From positions 12,407,042 through 12,471,041 of the forward strand of contig NC_060238.1 in NCBI RefSeq assembly GCF_021155775.2: 64,000 nucleotides of DNA, in the 5' to 3' direction. A program made the position numbers and the translations under genes. This DNA comes from Neodiprion pinetum (lineage: Eukaryota > Arthropoda > Insecta > Hymenoptera > Diprionidae). The number at the start of each line of letters is the position of its first letter. The stretch's first letter is position 1. The notes beneath the pieces were generated by a model that saw only the letters and a list, made by a program, of their open reading frames with translations, had not been told where the DNA came from and ran no database searches. Of this stretch, positions 19,541 to 29,239 are shown one piece after another.

Positions 19541-22406
19541 TCTGGATCCACGGTCTCAGGTCCTTGATGAGTCGTCTCGTCCAGTTTCCCGTTGTTTCTT
19601 CCGTCCACCGTTCCTGCCACGTCTGTACCGTCGCGTCTCTTTCCGTCGTTGCCGCGTCCCGTTGGGTCACGTCCGCGTCTCTTCCGTAGACCCTCTTGCG
19701 CTGGAACGCGAGAAGGTCTATGGGAATCACGCCTGCCACCACCAGAACGGCCCGTGCTGAGACCGTCCGATAGGAACAAGCGATCCTCAACGCGCTTCGT
19801 CTCTGTACCGTCGTCATTGCGTGACAGTATTTCTCAGTCTTCAGGGAGTCTGCCCAGATCTCCGCACCGTAGAGGAGGATCGAGTCCACCGTCGACATCA
19901 GAAGTCTCCGTTTCCCTGGTCTCGGTCCGTTCTTGTTTGCCATCAGGCGGCTTAGGGATGCTATCCTTTCAGCCGCCTTCTGAGCCGTTCGTCGTATGTG
20001 AGGCCAGAAGGTCATCTTCGTATCCAGGGTCACCCCCAGGTACTTGACTTCCCCACTGGTCTCGATCTCGTCCGTCCCGACCGTCATGCGTAATGTCGTC
20101 GGTATTCGTCTCCTGGTGAGAAGCACCAGTTCTGTCTTTTCCGTCGCGAGTTGCAGTCCGTGGTCAGTCATCCACCGTCCGACTCGTCTCATCGTCTGGT
20201 TCAGTGCGTATTGTGCCAGATCTGGAGTTCGCTCGACTATCACTGCCGCCACGTCGTCAGCGTAAGCGACCAGGCGAACGCCGAGTGGGAGCTCCAGTCT
20301 GAGCAGGCCGTCGTACATCCCGTTCCAAAAGTCGGGTCCTAGTATGGAACCTTGAGCGACCCCCGCGGTAATCTGTCGCGTCACTTGGCCTTCGGTCGTT
20401 TCGTACGTCAGTCGTCTGTTCCGAAGGTAGTCTTCAACAACTCGGAGCAAGTGAGGCGGGACCCCGAAGTCGCCTCTCAGCGACCCTAGGATATCCACCC
20501 ACCTGGCCGAGTTGAAGGCGTTCTTAACGTCAAGTGTCACCAGCAGCGCGACGGGTCGCACAGCGTGGCAATGTCTGTCTGTCGACCGGAAGGAGTCAAC
20601 CACCTCTTGGATCGCTCCAATCGTTGATTGACCCCTCCGGAAGCCGAACTGCTGGTCAGAGAGGCCTCCGCCGTCCCATATCGCGTCCGTAAGTCGTGGT
20701 CGCAGAAGCTGTTCGTACAGTTTCCCTGTCGTGTCCAGTAAGCTCAGCGGCCAGTAGGCCGACGGCGTGCTGGGGTCACCCTTACCCTTCGGGATAAGGA
20801 CCAGCCTCGCCACCTTCCACCGGTCGCTGAATGTCCCTGTCGTAAGGCACGTGTTGTAGAGGTCGAGGAGTATCTCCGGCCTCAGGCTCGCCATCAGCCG
20901 AAGAACCTCCGCCGGTACCCCGTCCGGTCCTGGCGCCTTACCCCTCTTCATTGCTTTGGTCGCTCCGACGAGCTCCTCGGCGGTGAAGACGGGGGGCGCC
21001 GCCGTCTCGTCGTCGTCTGTCGCGTCCGTACGCGTCGGGTGCGTCGGGAACAGTCCGTCGACGATCCGTCGTGCGGTTTCAGCATCCTTGAGTTCTGGCG
21101 GGATCCGGGCCCCCAGCCTACCGGTCACAATCTTGTAACCGGCACCCCAGGGGTCGCGGTCTACCTCCTCGCAGAGCTTCTTCCAGCATCGCGTCTTGCT
21201 GTCTCTGATGGCGTTCGTCAGTCGTTTCCGTTTAGTCTTGTACTCGGCCTGAAGGGTTTCCCTCTCGGGTCTCCCTCCAGCCCTCGTAACCCGTCGTCGT
21301 TTTGCCAGGCAACTCTTCCGCAGCTCGGCTATCTCGTCCGTCCACCAGTATTGTGGTGGTCTGTTACGTCCGTACCGTCGTTTTGGCATTGTGCTGTCGC
21401 ACAGCCGCGTCGTCAGTTTGGCCGTCTCGTCCGCCAGTCTTTCCGCCCTTTGCCGGCCAGTCAGCTCTGGGGGGACGTCGGTGGTTGGGGCCGGCGCTGC
21501 CGCCAGCTCCGCCGAGAACTTCAGTACGTCGAGTTTGTCTACGTTCCACCGCGGGGGGTGCCGTGTCCTCGTCCGTGTCGTCCTTGTCTCTCCTGCCACT
21601 TCGAAGGCGATGTACTGATGATCACTGGCCGTGTAGCCCTCGAGCACCCGCCACCGCCCTATCCGTGGCAGAGTTCTGTCCGTCGTCATCGTTACGTCCG
21701 GGATGGAGTCCCCGAATCCCGGCCGTCTGTACGTTGGTACGTCTCCCGTGTTCGCCACTACTAGGTCCAGCCTTGCGGCCATCTCCAGCAGCAGCCGTCC
21801 GCGTCTGTTCGTTGCCGTCATGCCCCACTCGACCGCCCTCGCGTTGAAGTCCCCCGCGACCACGAGGTCCCCGGGCAGGTCCCTGAGTCCGTCCTCGAGG
21901 AGCGCAACCTTTGCCCGGAACTCCGCCGCAGCGCAGTTTGGGGTCAGGTAGACGCTGACGTAAGTGACAGCGCCCACCCTAGCCCAGACGTAGTCGTCCC
22001 CGACGCCACGAGCGGTTATCCGGGCTCGGGCAGCGCCCCTCACCCAGATAGCCGCTGTCTTGGTCTCGTTCGTAATCCAATCCTGTGTTTGTCGCACCCT
22101 GTACGGCTCGCACAGGATCAGAATGTCGGCGTCGTGTTCGTCTGCTATCTGTGTTAGTAGCATGTCTGCTGTCCTACTACGGTTCAGGTTGCCCTGAACT
22201 ATCCTGTCCGTCTTTCGGCCTGCTTCTTGCACTCCTCCAACGCAACCCGGTACACCGCGCACCTCCCGGAGCCCGCGACATGCGCCGCATCGCCGTGTCC
22301 CGCCTCGGCGCACAGTGGGCAGGCCGGTCTGTTTTTGCAGTCCGTGGCGTAATGTCCTGTCTTGCCACATTTCCTGCAGCACTTCGTCCGGTCTGTATTT
22401 TTGCAT
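19440..22406 (-). CDS. LINE ORF2: APE endonuclease and reverse transcriptase, 3'-truncated
   Basis: ORF2 would nick target DNA and reverse-transcribe the element RNA. The useful start is near QGNLNRSRTADML, just after the ORF1 stop; the frame extends about 200 nt upstream, overlapping ORF1 in another phase. The endonuclease shows LCEPYR, GDFNARAVEWG and SDHQYIAFE. The RT shows KAPGPDGVPAEVL, LDVKNAFNSARW, GVAQGSILGPDFWN and the catalytic YADDVAAVI. This arrangement is typical of the R1 clade. The usual C-terminal cysteine/histidine knuckle is missing because the frame runs into the inverted duplication and stops. Otherwise it is uninterrupted. Confidence 0.85.
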   Translation of the reverse strand: MQKYRPDEVLQEMWQDRTLRHGLQKQTGLPTVRRGGTRRCGACRGLREVRGVPGCVGGVQEAGRKTDRIVQGNLNRSRTADMLLTQIADEHDADILILCEPYRVRQTQDWITNETKTAAIWVRGAARARITARGVGDDYVWARVGAVTYVSVYLTPNCAAAEFRAKVALLEDGLRDLPGDLVVAGDFNARAVEWGMTATNRRGRLLLEMAARLDLVVANTGDVPTYRRPGFGDSIPDVTMTTDRTLPRIGRWRVLEGYTASDHQYIAFEVAGETRTTRTRTRHPPRWNVDKLDVLKFSAELAAAPAPTTDVPPELTGRQRAERLADETAKLTTRLCDSTMPKRRYGRNRPPQYWWTDEIAELRKSCLAKRRRVTRAGGRPERETLQAEYKTKRKRLTNAIRDSKTRCWKKLCEEVDRDPWGAGYKIVTGRLGARIPPELKDAETARRIVDGLFPTHPTRTDATDDDETAAPPVFTAEELVGATKAMKRGKAPGPDGVPAEVLRLMASLRPEILLDLYNTCLTTGTFSDRWKVARLVLIPKGKGDPSTPSAYWPLSLLDTTGKLYEQLLRPRLTDAIWDGGGLSDQQFGFRRGQSTIGAIQEVVDSFRSTDRHCHAVRPVALLVTLDVKNAFNSARWVDILGSLRGDFGVPPHLLRVVEDYLRNRRLTYETTEGQVTRQITAGVAQGSILGPDFWNGMYDGLLRLELPLGVRLVAYADDVAAVIVERTPDLAQYALNQTMRRVGRWMTDHGLQLATEKTELVLLTRRRIPTTLRMTVGTDEIETSGEVKYLGVTLDTKMTFWPHIRRTAQKAAERIASLSRLMANKNGPRPGKRRLLMSTVDSILLYGAEIWADSLKTEKYCHAMTTVQRRSALRIACSYRTVSARAVLVVAGVIPIDLLAFQRKRVYGRDADVTQRDAATTERDATVQTWQERWTEETTGNWTRRLIKDLRPWIQRGFGDVNFYVTQLLTGHGYFRRYLHNLNCVGSV

Positions 22407-23683
22407 TTAGCCTTCGTGTGCCCGTATCCCAGGCACTTGTGGCATTTTGTCACCGTCAGTCGTGGTCGGACGCGGCAAGCTACCCATCCAATCCCGATCC
22501 GTCCCCGGCCGAGCAGCGCTCTGGCTTCCTGCGACTCTAGGTCGCATACGGCCATAAACTGTTCCGCCCGGTTCGGACCGAAGATATGGACCCCAAAGTC
22601 CGCGTCTCGTCCCGTCTCTCGTCGCAGTGCCTGTATCACGTCGTGTCTGGTCGTGACACAGTCAAGATCCATGATCTCCAGTTGAACCCTGGAGGTCCCG
22701 GTCCTGACGTTGCCTGCGTCGCCGAACGCGTCCTGCAGGACGCGTCGGAAGTCGTCTCGTCCGTTGGCGTCCGTCTCTATCTTCAGGAGACACAGACCAT
22801 TCTTTGTCTTCCTGAGAGTCGTCACTTCAACGTGACTCTTCGCAGGGTCGACCGTGGTCCGTATCTTCCTGACAATGTCGGAGTACGTCGTGTCGTTCCC
22901 GGGTTTGACGAGCACCGCCGTCCCCCAGTGTTTGGGAGCCGCTCTGCGCCCCTCAGCCCCGGCCGTCGTGTCCGTTGTCGCGTTCGTCTCGTCCGTCCGC
23001 GTCTTCCGTTTCTTTTTTTTCTTGTTTTTCCTTGTGACTGTCTGCCAGTCAGCGACCGGTTCCACAACCGTTGCCCTCTTCTGAGAGGATTCCGGAGTGG
23101 TTTCAGTCGCCTCCCGTTTCCGTTTCGTCCGCGGAGTGTTTTGTGTCCGTTGGTCAGTCTCAACGTCCGTCTCCATCGTCTCGTTGTCCGTCTTGTGGTC
23201 TTTCGGGGCTGCTTTAGCGTGCCTGTTAAGCGCAACGTCGGCAGCCTCGAGAATGGTCTTTATGCCCAGTTTGACGGACATACTCATGTTTTTTTGGATG
23301 GCCGCTGCCTCGGCCATCCTTGTCGCCGTACTGTGGATCAGTGACAATAGGTCCGTCAGGTCCATATCGTCCGTGATTCGTGTCTTCGTGCCGATCCCGG
23401 ATACAGCGGAAGCGCAACTCGCTCCGCTGCCCGTGCTCGACACGCTGTCCGTCCTGTCTCGTCGTTGGTGTCCCAGTATCGTCCTGTTCGCTGTTCCAGT
23501 TTTCGTGTCCGCTGTCTTTGTTGCCGTCTTTGTCACCTGGTCCTTGCACAATTTGCGGCCCTCAGAATCCGTGCCGCTGCCATGGGCCACCGGGGCTTTC
23601 ACCCGATCGGAACCCAGGGTGGATTTCCCCTGTGCTGGGGCTACCACCTGAGGTATGTCGTTATTTACCTTGTGCATCTCCAT
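22199..23683 (-). CDS. LINE ORF1: Gag-like protein with CCHC zinc knuckles
   Basis: This 494-aa protein is predicted to bind element RNA. The N-terminal two-thirds is Thr/Lys/Glu-rich and low in complexity. The C-terminus has CHKCLGYGHTKAKC, CRKCGKTGHYATDC and a third CPLC...GH...C finger, the three-knuckle arrangement typical of R1-clade ORF1. The stop lies inside the ORF2 frame. ORF2 translation therefore probably depends on overlap or reinitiation. The frame is intact. Confidence 0.85.
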   Translation of the reverse strand: MEMHKVNNDIPQVVAPAQGKSTLGSDRVKAPVAHGSGTDSEGRKLCKDQVTKTATKTADTKTGTANRTILGHQRRDRTDSVSSTGSGASCASAVSGIGTKTRITDDMDLTDLLSLIHSTATRMAEAAAIQKNMSMSVKLGIKTILEAADVALNRHAKAAPKDHKTDNETMETDVETDQRTQNTPRTKRKREATETTPESSQKRATVVEPVADWQTVTRKNKKKKKRKTRTDETNATTDTTAGAEGRRAAPKHWGTAVLVKPGNDTTYSDIVRKIRTTVDPAKSHVEVTTLRKTKNGLCLLKIETDANGRDDFRRVLQDAFGDAGNVRTGTSRVQLEIMDLDCVTTRHDVIQALRRETGRDADFGVHIFGPNRAEQFMAVCDLESQEARALLGRGRIGIGWVACRVRPRLTVTKCHKCLGYGHTKAKCKNTDRTKCCRKCGKTGHYATDCKNRPACPLCAEAGHGDAAHVAGSGRCAVYRVALEECKKQAERRTG

Positions 23684-23750
23684 AAAAGTTCCTAAGTGCT
23701 ACGGGTCTCTCGGGGGCGCGACTCCCCGTACCGCGCCGGAACGTAGCACG

Positions 23751-23989
23751 GCCCCTGAGGTCGCCTCGGGGGCCTTCCGTCGGACTTATGCCGACTTCCG
23801 TCCCCTCCGACTTACTAGAAAACCCCGGGGTCGTCACTTCCCGAGCAGACCAGGTTTTTACGCCTAATCTGCCTCCTGAGGCCGCCTCGGGGGCCATCCG
23901 TTGGGCCTGCGCCAACTTCAGTCCCCCTTGACTTACTCGATGTACGCGGGGTCGTCACTTCCCGAACGGGGGATTTAACCCCCCCTGCC
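23751..23989 (-). repeat. Two ~120-bp tandem repeats in the LINE 5' UTR
   Basis: Units at about 23751-23870 and 23871-23989 share CTGAGG-CGCCTCGGGGGCC, a GACTTACT core and GGGGTCGTCACTTCCCGA. They lie upstream of ORF1 and probably form the internal promoter; tandem 5' UTR monomers occur in several LINE families. Confidence 0.65.
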
Positions 23990-23996
23990 ACCTGCG

Positions 23997-23999
<3 letters not shown>

Positions 24000-24040
<41 letters not shown>

Positions 24041-24066
24041 TTTATTATTTTTTTTTTTTTTTTTTT
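24000..24066. repeat. (ATT)n plus poly-T tract
   Basis: About 14 ATT units followed by a T-rich run. It is the 5'-side partner of the 19321 tract in relation to the LINE. Confidence 0.85.
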
Positions 24067-24186
24067 CATGGTATCGAGTATAGCACATGTGCATGCAAAG
24101 GAGATGAGTGTGGAAATATTTGTATATTTAAATCTTTCATCGTAATTCGGAAAATACATACAAATTATGTTACATGTTTGTTTTAT

Positions 24187-24375
24187 TTATCCAGCTTTGC
24201 GCGAACTATCAAAACCCAACCACTTCACATAGACCTGATTCCCCCGTTTGCGTAATACTTTCTCCACAAGATAACCGTTGGGGTATTTTACTTTGCCGAG
24301 CTCCTCCTTGTAGAAGCCTCCCTCGATGGAATGATCTTGATAATCGGTAAGTTTGTACGTCGGTGGATTGATTCA
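24187..24375 (-). pseudogene. Polinton-1 integrase, C-terminal chromodomain-like tail
   Basis: On the - strand this encodes a segment with KLTDYQDHSIEGGFYKEEL and ending VKWLGFDSS before a stop. It aligns by eye with the end of the + strand integrase at 53900-54115 (KLKDYQDQSI...GFYERELLKV, then WLGFD). Only the tail remains; the rve catalytic core is absent. Position and direction, inward from the right TIR and tail to tail with polB, match the composite Polinton. Confidence 0.7.
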
Positions 24376-24698
24376 TTCTTGTTACTCCTAATGTAAGAAG
24401 ATATTTCATTCACTGTTGAGGTAATATCAGGATATAGCAGACAGCCGCTACTTTGCCGAACGTAGCGCTGAGTACATTGGTCATGTCGTACTTACACTTA
24501 TCTACTCAGATTTCAACCCTTTTTTCTACTACATACCATTCATTTATCTTACTTTTGCGGGTAACAGCCTCTCTTTAAATGAATCGAGTAACTAAACATA
24601 ATTATTTTATTTTATTTGAATGATACACAGACAGGGAAAATTAAAAGCCAACCGGTATAATGAAAATAAATTGAGTTTTGTGTATTGTCAACAGCATG
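24376..24698. other. Polinton-1 interior next to the right TIR
   Basis: No gene is recognised. This is where the integrase N-terminus and catalytic core would be expected, and they are missing. Confidence 0.4.
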
Positions 24699-25265
24699 CA
24701 GTCGATTAGCACAAAAGAATGTATTCGAAGTATATGGAAAATATTATTGTATTGTATTGTATTGTATAGTATTGTATAACTGTTAGCGTGTAAGTTTACG
24801 AGTAGCGGCGAACAATCAAAATGGTATGTCGAATGTAAAATTTTCGCCCTGGGGGTAAACTATTAGCGTGAAAGTTTACGGATCGTCATTAACATTCCTG
24901 GCCTATCTAATTGCGATGTCGCCATCCGATCGATTAACACAAAAGAATGTATTCGAAGTACGTGGAAAATATCATTTTTCGCCCTGGGGGCAATCTATTA
25001 GCGTGAAAGTTTACGGGTGACGGCGAAGAAAATCAAAATGGCTATTTATTCGGCCAAGCATTAAATCACATTATCAAACTGTCTGACGATAAAAAATCAA
25101 AATGGCTGTTCATCCGACTGAGCAAAAATCAAAATGGCTGCTATCAAAATGGCCGCTCGTCACACGGCAAAATCTGGCGATTATACTGGTGACGTCATGT
25201 GTGTTAACCGCCGGTAGCAATATCATTGGTATTTTTTGGGTTAGATCTCTCGTATCCTATCTACT
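24699..25265 (-). repeat. Right TIR of Polinton-1
   Basis: Reverse complement of the left TIR, ending CCTATCTACT at 25265. It contains the same three CGTAAACTTTCACGC-type modules and a short TTGTA repeat near 24745-24775. Confidence 0.85.
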
Positions 25266-25271
25266 GACGAC
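25266..25271. repeat. Right target-site duplication of Polinton-1
   Basis: GACGAC, matching the left GAGGAC at five of six positions and lying directly outside the TIR. Confidence 0.75.
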
Positions 25272-26166
25272 AACAGATTCAACACACGGGTATTGGTGAA
25301 TTTCTCTGAAGAAAAATTCCCGTAAATTTACTGCTTTTGTATATGTAGGTATTATATACCAATTTTGCAGCGTACCTTTCGGTATTAAAACGGCAGTAAG
25401 CGGGTTCATTCGTGCACTCAACCTAGTAATTGGTAATGAATATTCTGCTTTTCTGACCTGTTATATAGAAGATTATTACGTCACGTGACTTCGATTCTCA
25501 TATGCAGCGTTTAAATTTGGTATCTGGTCGTTTGATGCAACATAATTTTACCATCCGTTTAGCAAAAACATTACTTTACAGAGAATCAGTTCCGTTTCTA
25601 GGTTTCATAATTACACCTGCTGGTGTACATCGGAATCCAGATAAGTTAGCAGTAATTCAGAAATTTTTAGTACCTACCAATAAAAAACAACTTCAACAAT
25701 TCCTAGGCGTATGTAATTATTATGGGCAATTAAATATGCAAATAAAGTAACACCACTGGGTAATCTTCTGTAAGATAATGTTGATTGGGAGTGGAAAAGC
25801 GAACATACGAAAGCCCATAACAAGCTAAAAGAAATGTTTTTGAAGTATATTACGTTAAATTATTGTATTCTGAATACTGAATTCCAAGTACATACTGATG
25901 GCAGTAATCTTGGTATAAGTGGTATTTTGTATCAAATAGATTCGGCGGGAAATCATAGAATAACATCTTTAGCAAGTAGATGTCTGAAGAAAGCTGAACT
26001 TAACTATAATACAACCGAAAAAGTATTACTTGCCATAGTATTTGCAATAACAACATTTAGAATTTACCTGATAGGAAGTCCGTTTCTAATAATCACTGAT
26101 CATCTTGCACTAACATTTTTGAATACTGCTCAATTTCAAAGTATGCGACTTATAGAAAGAATGTAA
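25266..26166 (+). pseudogene. gypsy-1 reverse transcriptase C-terminal part and RNase H
   Basis: This resumes the RT cut at 4190. The phase immediately continues with a DSTHGYW segment, then VPFGIKTA-like residues (about 25375). A thumb/connection segment follows (FLGFIITPAGVHRNPDKL and FLGVCNYYG, 25502-25740). RNase H has FQVHTDGSNLGISGILYQ and IITDHLALTFL (25834-26160). Stops near 25300 and 25748 and a poor match at the catalytic YIDD position (a YIEDYYV-like stretch near 25466) show decay. It ends where a SINE is inserted; integrase and the 3' LTR are not seen. Confidence 0.8.
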
Positions 26167-26274
26167 ATTCGAAAATTTGATGATTTCGACAAATTAACGA
26201 CGAAGCGAGGAATCGAACCTGGTGTCTAGAGATTCTTAGCCAGAACCTTACTTCACTAGACCACCTAGCCGCCC
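26161..26274 (-). mobile_element. tRNA-derived SINE, copy 1
   Basis: On the - strand it begins GGCGGCTAGGTGGTCTAG, with an A-box-like segment and a B box GGTTCGATTCC, followed by a GTCGTTAATT tail. It resembles a tRNA head but lacks a clean cloverleaf and 3' processing. A second copy lies at 26528-26641. Confidence 0.65.
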
Positions 26275-26527
26275 TGACTCTGTTGTCATTAATTTCTTTC
26301 ATCACCAGTGAGTTCGAATTTGTTTTCATGTGCCCGGTTTATGTGTGAATAAGAAGTTTCTTCTCTTCAAGCACTGTGTATATGGAGGACTATAATGTGA
26401 AGATGTTGTGTTTACCCTTTTGAATCCTTGCTTTCGATGAGAAGCCACCTAAGACAAGAAAAGCCGTCTAATGAATGATCTGCGAATGTGCAAATCATTT
26501 TTTTACGAGAAGAATATTGTTGAAATA
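26275..26527. other. Spacer between two SINE copies
   Basis: No coding signal is seen. On the - strand this follows the 3' end of SINE copy 2 and may be its unique tail or flanking DNA. Confidence 0.3.
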
Positions 26528-26641
26528 ATGTAAATTCGAAAAATTGGTGATTTCGAAAAATTAACGACGGAGTCAAGAATCGAACCTGACGTCTAGAGAT
26601 GCTTGAACGGAGCCTTACTTCACTAGACCACCTAGCCGCCC
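26528..26641 (-). mobile_element. tRNA-derived SINE, copy 2
   Basis: Same structure as copy 1 (GGCGGCTAGGTGGTCTAG head, GGTTCGATTCT B box, TCGAAATCACC...TTCGAATTTAC tail). It is inserted at the zinc-knuckle end of the gypsy-2 gag. Confidence 0.65.
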
Positions 26642-26642
26642 T

Positions 26643-27581
26643 GTTTGTTTTGTCTCCGTTGTTCGGGTTGTCCATTCGGCCACCGTCGTCCTGACGATGG
26701 TCCACCTCGTCCACGTCCTCACTGATAGTTCTGTTGCTCGCAGTCTTTATCTCTGTTTCGTTTTGGTGAGTTTTTTTGTAGGTCTACTTTATGTACTTCT
26801 TCTTGTACTCTTTCTGGTACTAATTTTAGAGAACCTTTTTCTGCTGATTCAGAGGCTAATGCTTTTGTCAACGCCATCTCTAATGTAGGTTCCTTTATCT
26901 TCAACAATTCAGCCTTCATGCCTTTGCTCCTGAATCCACAAACGAACTGATCTAATATTTGATCGTCAGCTTGGCCATCGGGAAACTTGCAGTCAATGGC
27001 AAGTGTTTGAAGAACAGCAACATATTCACTTATTGATTCTTTTCTGCCTGGACTCTTTGTCGAAATTCATTACGGTTTACTAAATATGAGGCAGGAGGTT
27101 TGATATATTCTTTCACGGCTTTTACAATAGCGTCAAATTCTTTTTCTCCTGGCTTGTTTGGTTTACAAACTTTGGCTATGATTTCGTAAGTCTCTGCACT
27201 AACTTTCATGAGCATGATTACTCGCTGTTTCTTTTTATCGGTTACGTCATTAACCAGGAAATATTGTTCTCGTCTGCCTATAAAATTCTCTCAACAGTCT
27301 TTTTTGTATCAAAATCTCCAAATTACCTGATTTCTCCATTTTTTCTTTGTTCCGACTCTGCTATTTTCTGGTTCTTCTTTGTTTAGTATATTTTCCCACG
27401 TTATGATTGTTTCTTCTTCCCTTTCATCGATCCTTGTCTTTACATATTCGCGTAACTCTCGACGAAGCTCGATGACTGTGATGAGACTTTCTATTTTTAT
27501 ACCATTGGCTTGGCAAACTTCAATTAATATATCCTTAATTAAATTTTGTATCCAAGATGTGCCTATTGGCATTTGTTTCAA
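26643..27581 (-). pseudogene. gypsy-2 gag relic
   Basis: A - strand Gag in three pieces. The first is 27581-27309 (helical SWIQNLIKDILIEVCQANGI). The next contains VSAETYEIIAKVCKPNKPGEK...PPASYLVNRNEF (27030-27215). The third has ILDQFVCGFRSKGMKAELLK...LEMALTKALASESAE (26719-26960), ending in an Arg/Gly-rich stretch. This pattern is typical of K02A2.6-type Ty3/gypsy Gag in insects. Internal stops are present. Protease and pol are absent because the SINE and truncation follow. Confidence 0.7.
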
Positions 27582-27604
27582 TCCTGGTCGCCAGCTATTC
27601 TATA

Positions 27605-28045
27605 TGCTCGGCATGTGGGAAGGTATCAGGTGATTAGAGAGAATTAAAACGTGCGCCTGATCACAAGGCGTAGGAGGAACTGGATTTATTTCACGCTGGT
27701 CAGCTTGAGCTTACACATAGATATACAGGGACAATCTCTTGAAACTACAGTCAATGCGCATGCGCCAAATAATTCAATTTCATTGGTCGGTGAAATCGCC
27801 CCGCGGCGATCTCTTTGTCTGCTGAGCAGGGCGCCAATGTACACAAAATGAAACAAAAGTTGTAAATCTCTCGCGCGTAAAGCCGTGGATTGAGGTTATG
27901 TTGCTGTTTATTTTTACGTAGCGTGAATTGTCTAAAAAGAACAGTATAGTTTAGCAAAACCGTGGTCAATATCGGAAGATATTCAACCGACGCAATGAAG
28001 AATTTAACGGAAAAGCAAATATTTCACCGACCAATGAGATTGAAT
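27605..28045 (-). mobile_element. LTR and leader of gypsy-2
   Basis: On the - strand this precedes gag. A TGGCGACC sequence just before the gag start looks like a primer-binding site (about 27588-27595). The section about 27708-28045 recurs inverted at 33335-33650 at roughly 80% identity by eye, and a short piece recurs at about 31780-31830. LTR identity is inferred; its exact ends are not established. Confidence 0.5.
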
Positions 28046-28309
28046 TATTTGGTGGATGTGCAGTCGTCGTCAAAGGACTAGCACTGAGAGATTGTCAAAT
28101 CGGAAATCGTCACAGTAACCGCCATGTTAAAGGCTTTACCTATGAGCTTACCTACTAACTGAGTCACGTTGTCTTTGAGTTGAGTGGGCGTATTCAAACT
28201 GTTACAATAGGCACCCATTCTTCTGGATTACGATTTCGTGCTTAGCTGTTGCGTTTTCGCCAGTTCGTGTTACAAACTGTTGAAGAACCGCAGTGCACTG
28301 CGCGATATG

Positions 28310-28750
28310 AATTAGTAGATTTTGAGTATAAACAAAAAACTGTCGATTACTAGCAAAGCCGAAAAAAAAACATGGAACTTACACAGTATTTCTAAACAGA
28401 TTCAAGCTGCTGAATTCTGAATGACAGTTACGAAGTGGGTGGCGCAAGTCGGAGCCAGTGAAACACGTAAAACTGAGTTGATTCGGATTGCAAAATAAAC
28501 GTTTGATGTGTTCATCGCAGCAATAGAATCAATATCAACAGTTCATGATGTGGATATCCGACGTTGGGCAGTACAAGCAAGGATGAAAGTGACTTGCCAT
28601 CACTTTTAGTTGGATACACGTGGTTGTGGGCATTCAAAAAAGTGCACCGAATCGTTTCTTGTAAGATCACAAAGCACATTACGATAACGAGCATCGCCCA
28701 AGAGCAGAACTTGAATGAGCCGTCCAAAAGTTTCGTTGACATGACGTAGT
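28310..28750 (+). pseudogene. pogo/Tigger-like transposase relic (CENP-B-type HTH)
   Basis: Broken frames give a DVDIRRWAVQARMK segment and then TWLWAFKKVHRIVSCKITKHIT. These two helices are typical of the CENP-B-type helix-turn-helix of insect pogo-like transposases, which bind the element ends. No DDE catalytic part is seen. Confidence 0.6.
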
Positions 28751-28762
28751 GAAGCCCATCAT

Positions 28763-28897
28763 CTCCATAAAACTGAATTGATCTTTAGTTAAACAACAAA
28801 TTAGAAATTTCGCCATAAATTCTTTTAGAAGTTTTTTCATTTTTCACCATAATTTCTAATTTGTTGTTCAACTAAAGATCAATTCAGTTTGATGGAG
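28763..28897. repeat. Small foldback with ~45-bp arms
   Basis: CTCCATAAAACTGAATTGAT... and its near-exact complement face each other around a ~45-bp spacer. It lies directly after the pogo-like relic and could be a MITE or its terminal repeats. Confidence 0.7.
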
Positions 28898-29239
28898 AGT
28901 TGGAAAAGAAGGAGGGAAAAATAAAAAAAAAAAAACCCTTATCAAACCGGATTCGTAAAATATTGATAATGTTCAGACTGGAATTCGTTCTTCGCCTTTC
29001 CTTTCAATTTGTATATACGTATTTGTTAATAATGGGCATGTCCATTGTTGTCCCCCTGTTGATGTTTTATATATTAATATATTTATTATTCAAATGAAGT
29101 GAATCGCGTGTGATAGTGTAACGCTTATGAGATTAGTTATCATTAATTTTTTAAGTTGTTTCATTTGCACCTTCGCCTATCAGAAAGTTGTAGAAATAAG
29201 GTTTCTGTTTGTCAATAGAAAAAATTCAATTAAACCGTC

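Larger units (their letters stand above)
19383..23998 (-). mobile_element. R1-clade non-LTR retrotransposon (LINE)
   Basis: GC-rich compared with its surroundings. On the - strand it has two overlapping ORFs: ORF1 with Gag-like CCHC fingers and ORF2 with an APE endonuclease and RT. The 5' UTR carries tandem ~120-bp repeats. The 3' end is abnormal: a 75-bp inverted duplication replaces the end of ORF2 and the 3' UTR. Trinucleotide tracts lie on both sides. Confidence 0.85.
4191..25265. mobile_element. Polinton/Maverick element (Polinton-1) with nested insertions
   Basis: A 21,075-bp insertion bounded by long inverted repeats that begin AGTAGATAGG (Polintons typically start AG). It encodes a protein-primed PolB reading inward from the left end and an integrase tail reading inward from the right end. 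Removing the 10.3-kb CMC transposon and the ~4.6-kb LINE leaves only about 6 kb of Polinton sequence. Capsid, protease and ATPase genes are therefore missing, and this is an internally deleted copy. It is inserted in a gypsy RT gene. Confidence 0.85.

Noticed and set aside
19592..23695. Many long open frames on the + strand across the R1-clade LINE
   Set aside because: They are antisense shadows of the GC-rich ORF1 and ORF2; composition is Arg/Ser/Pro-rich with no domain.
26190..26274. A tRNA gene
   Set aside because: A and B boxes are present but the cloverleaf is poor, a second copy shares a long non-tRNA tail, and both behave as SINEs.
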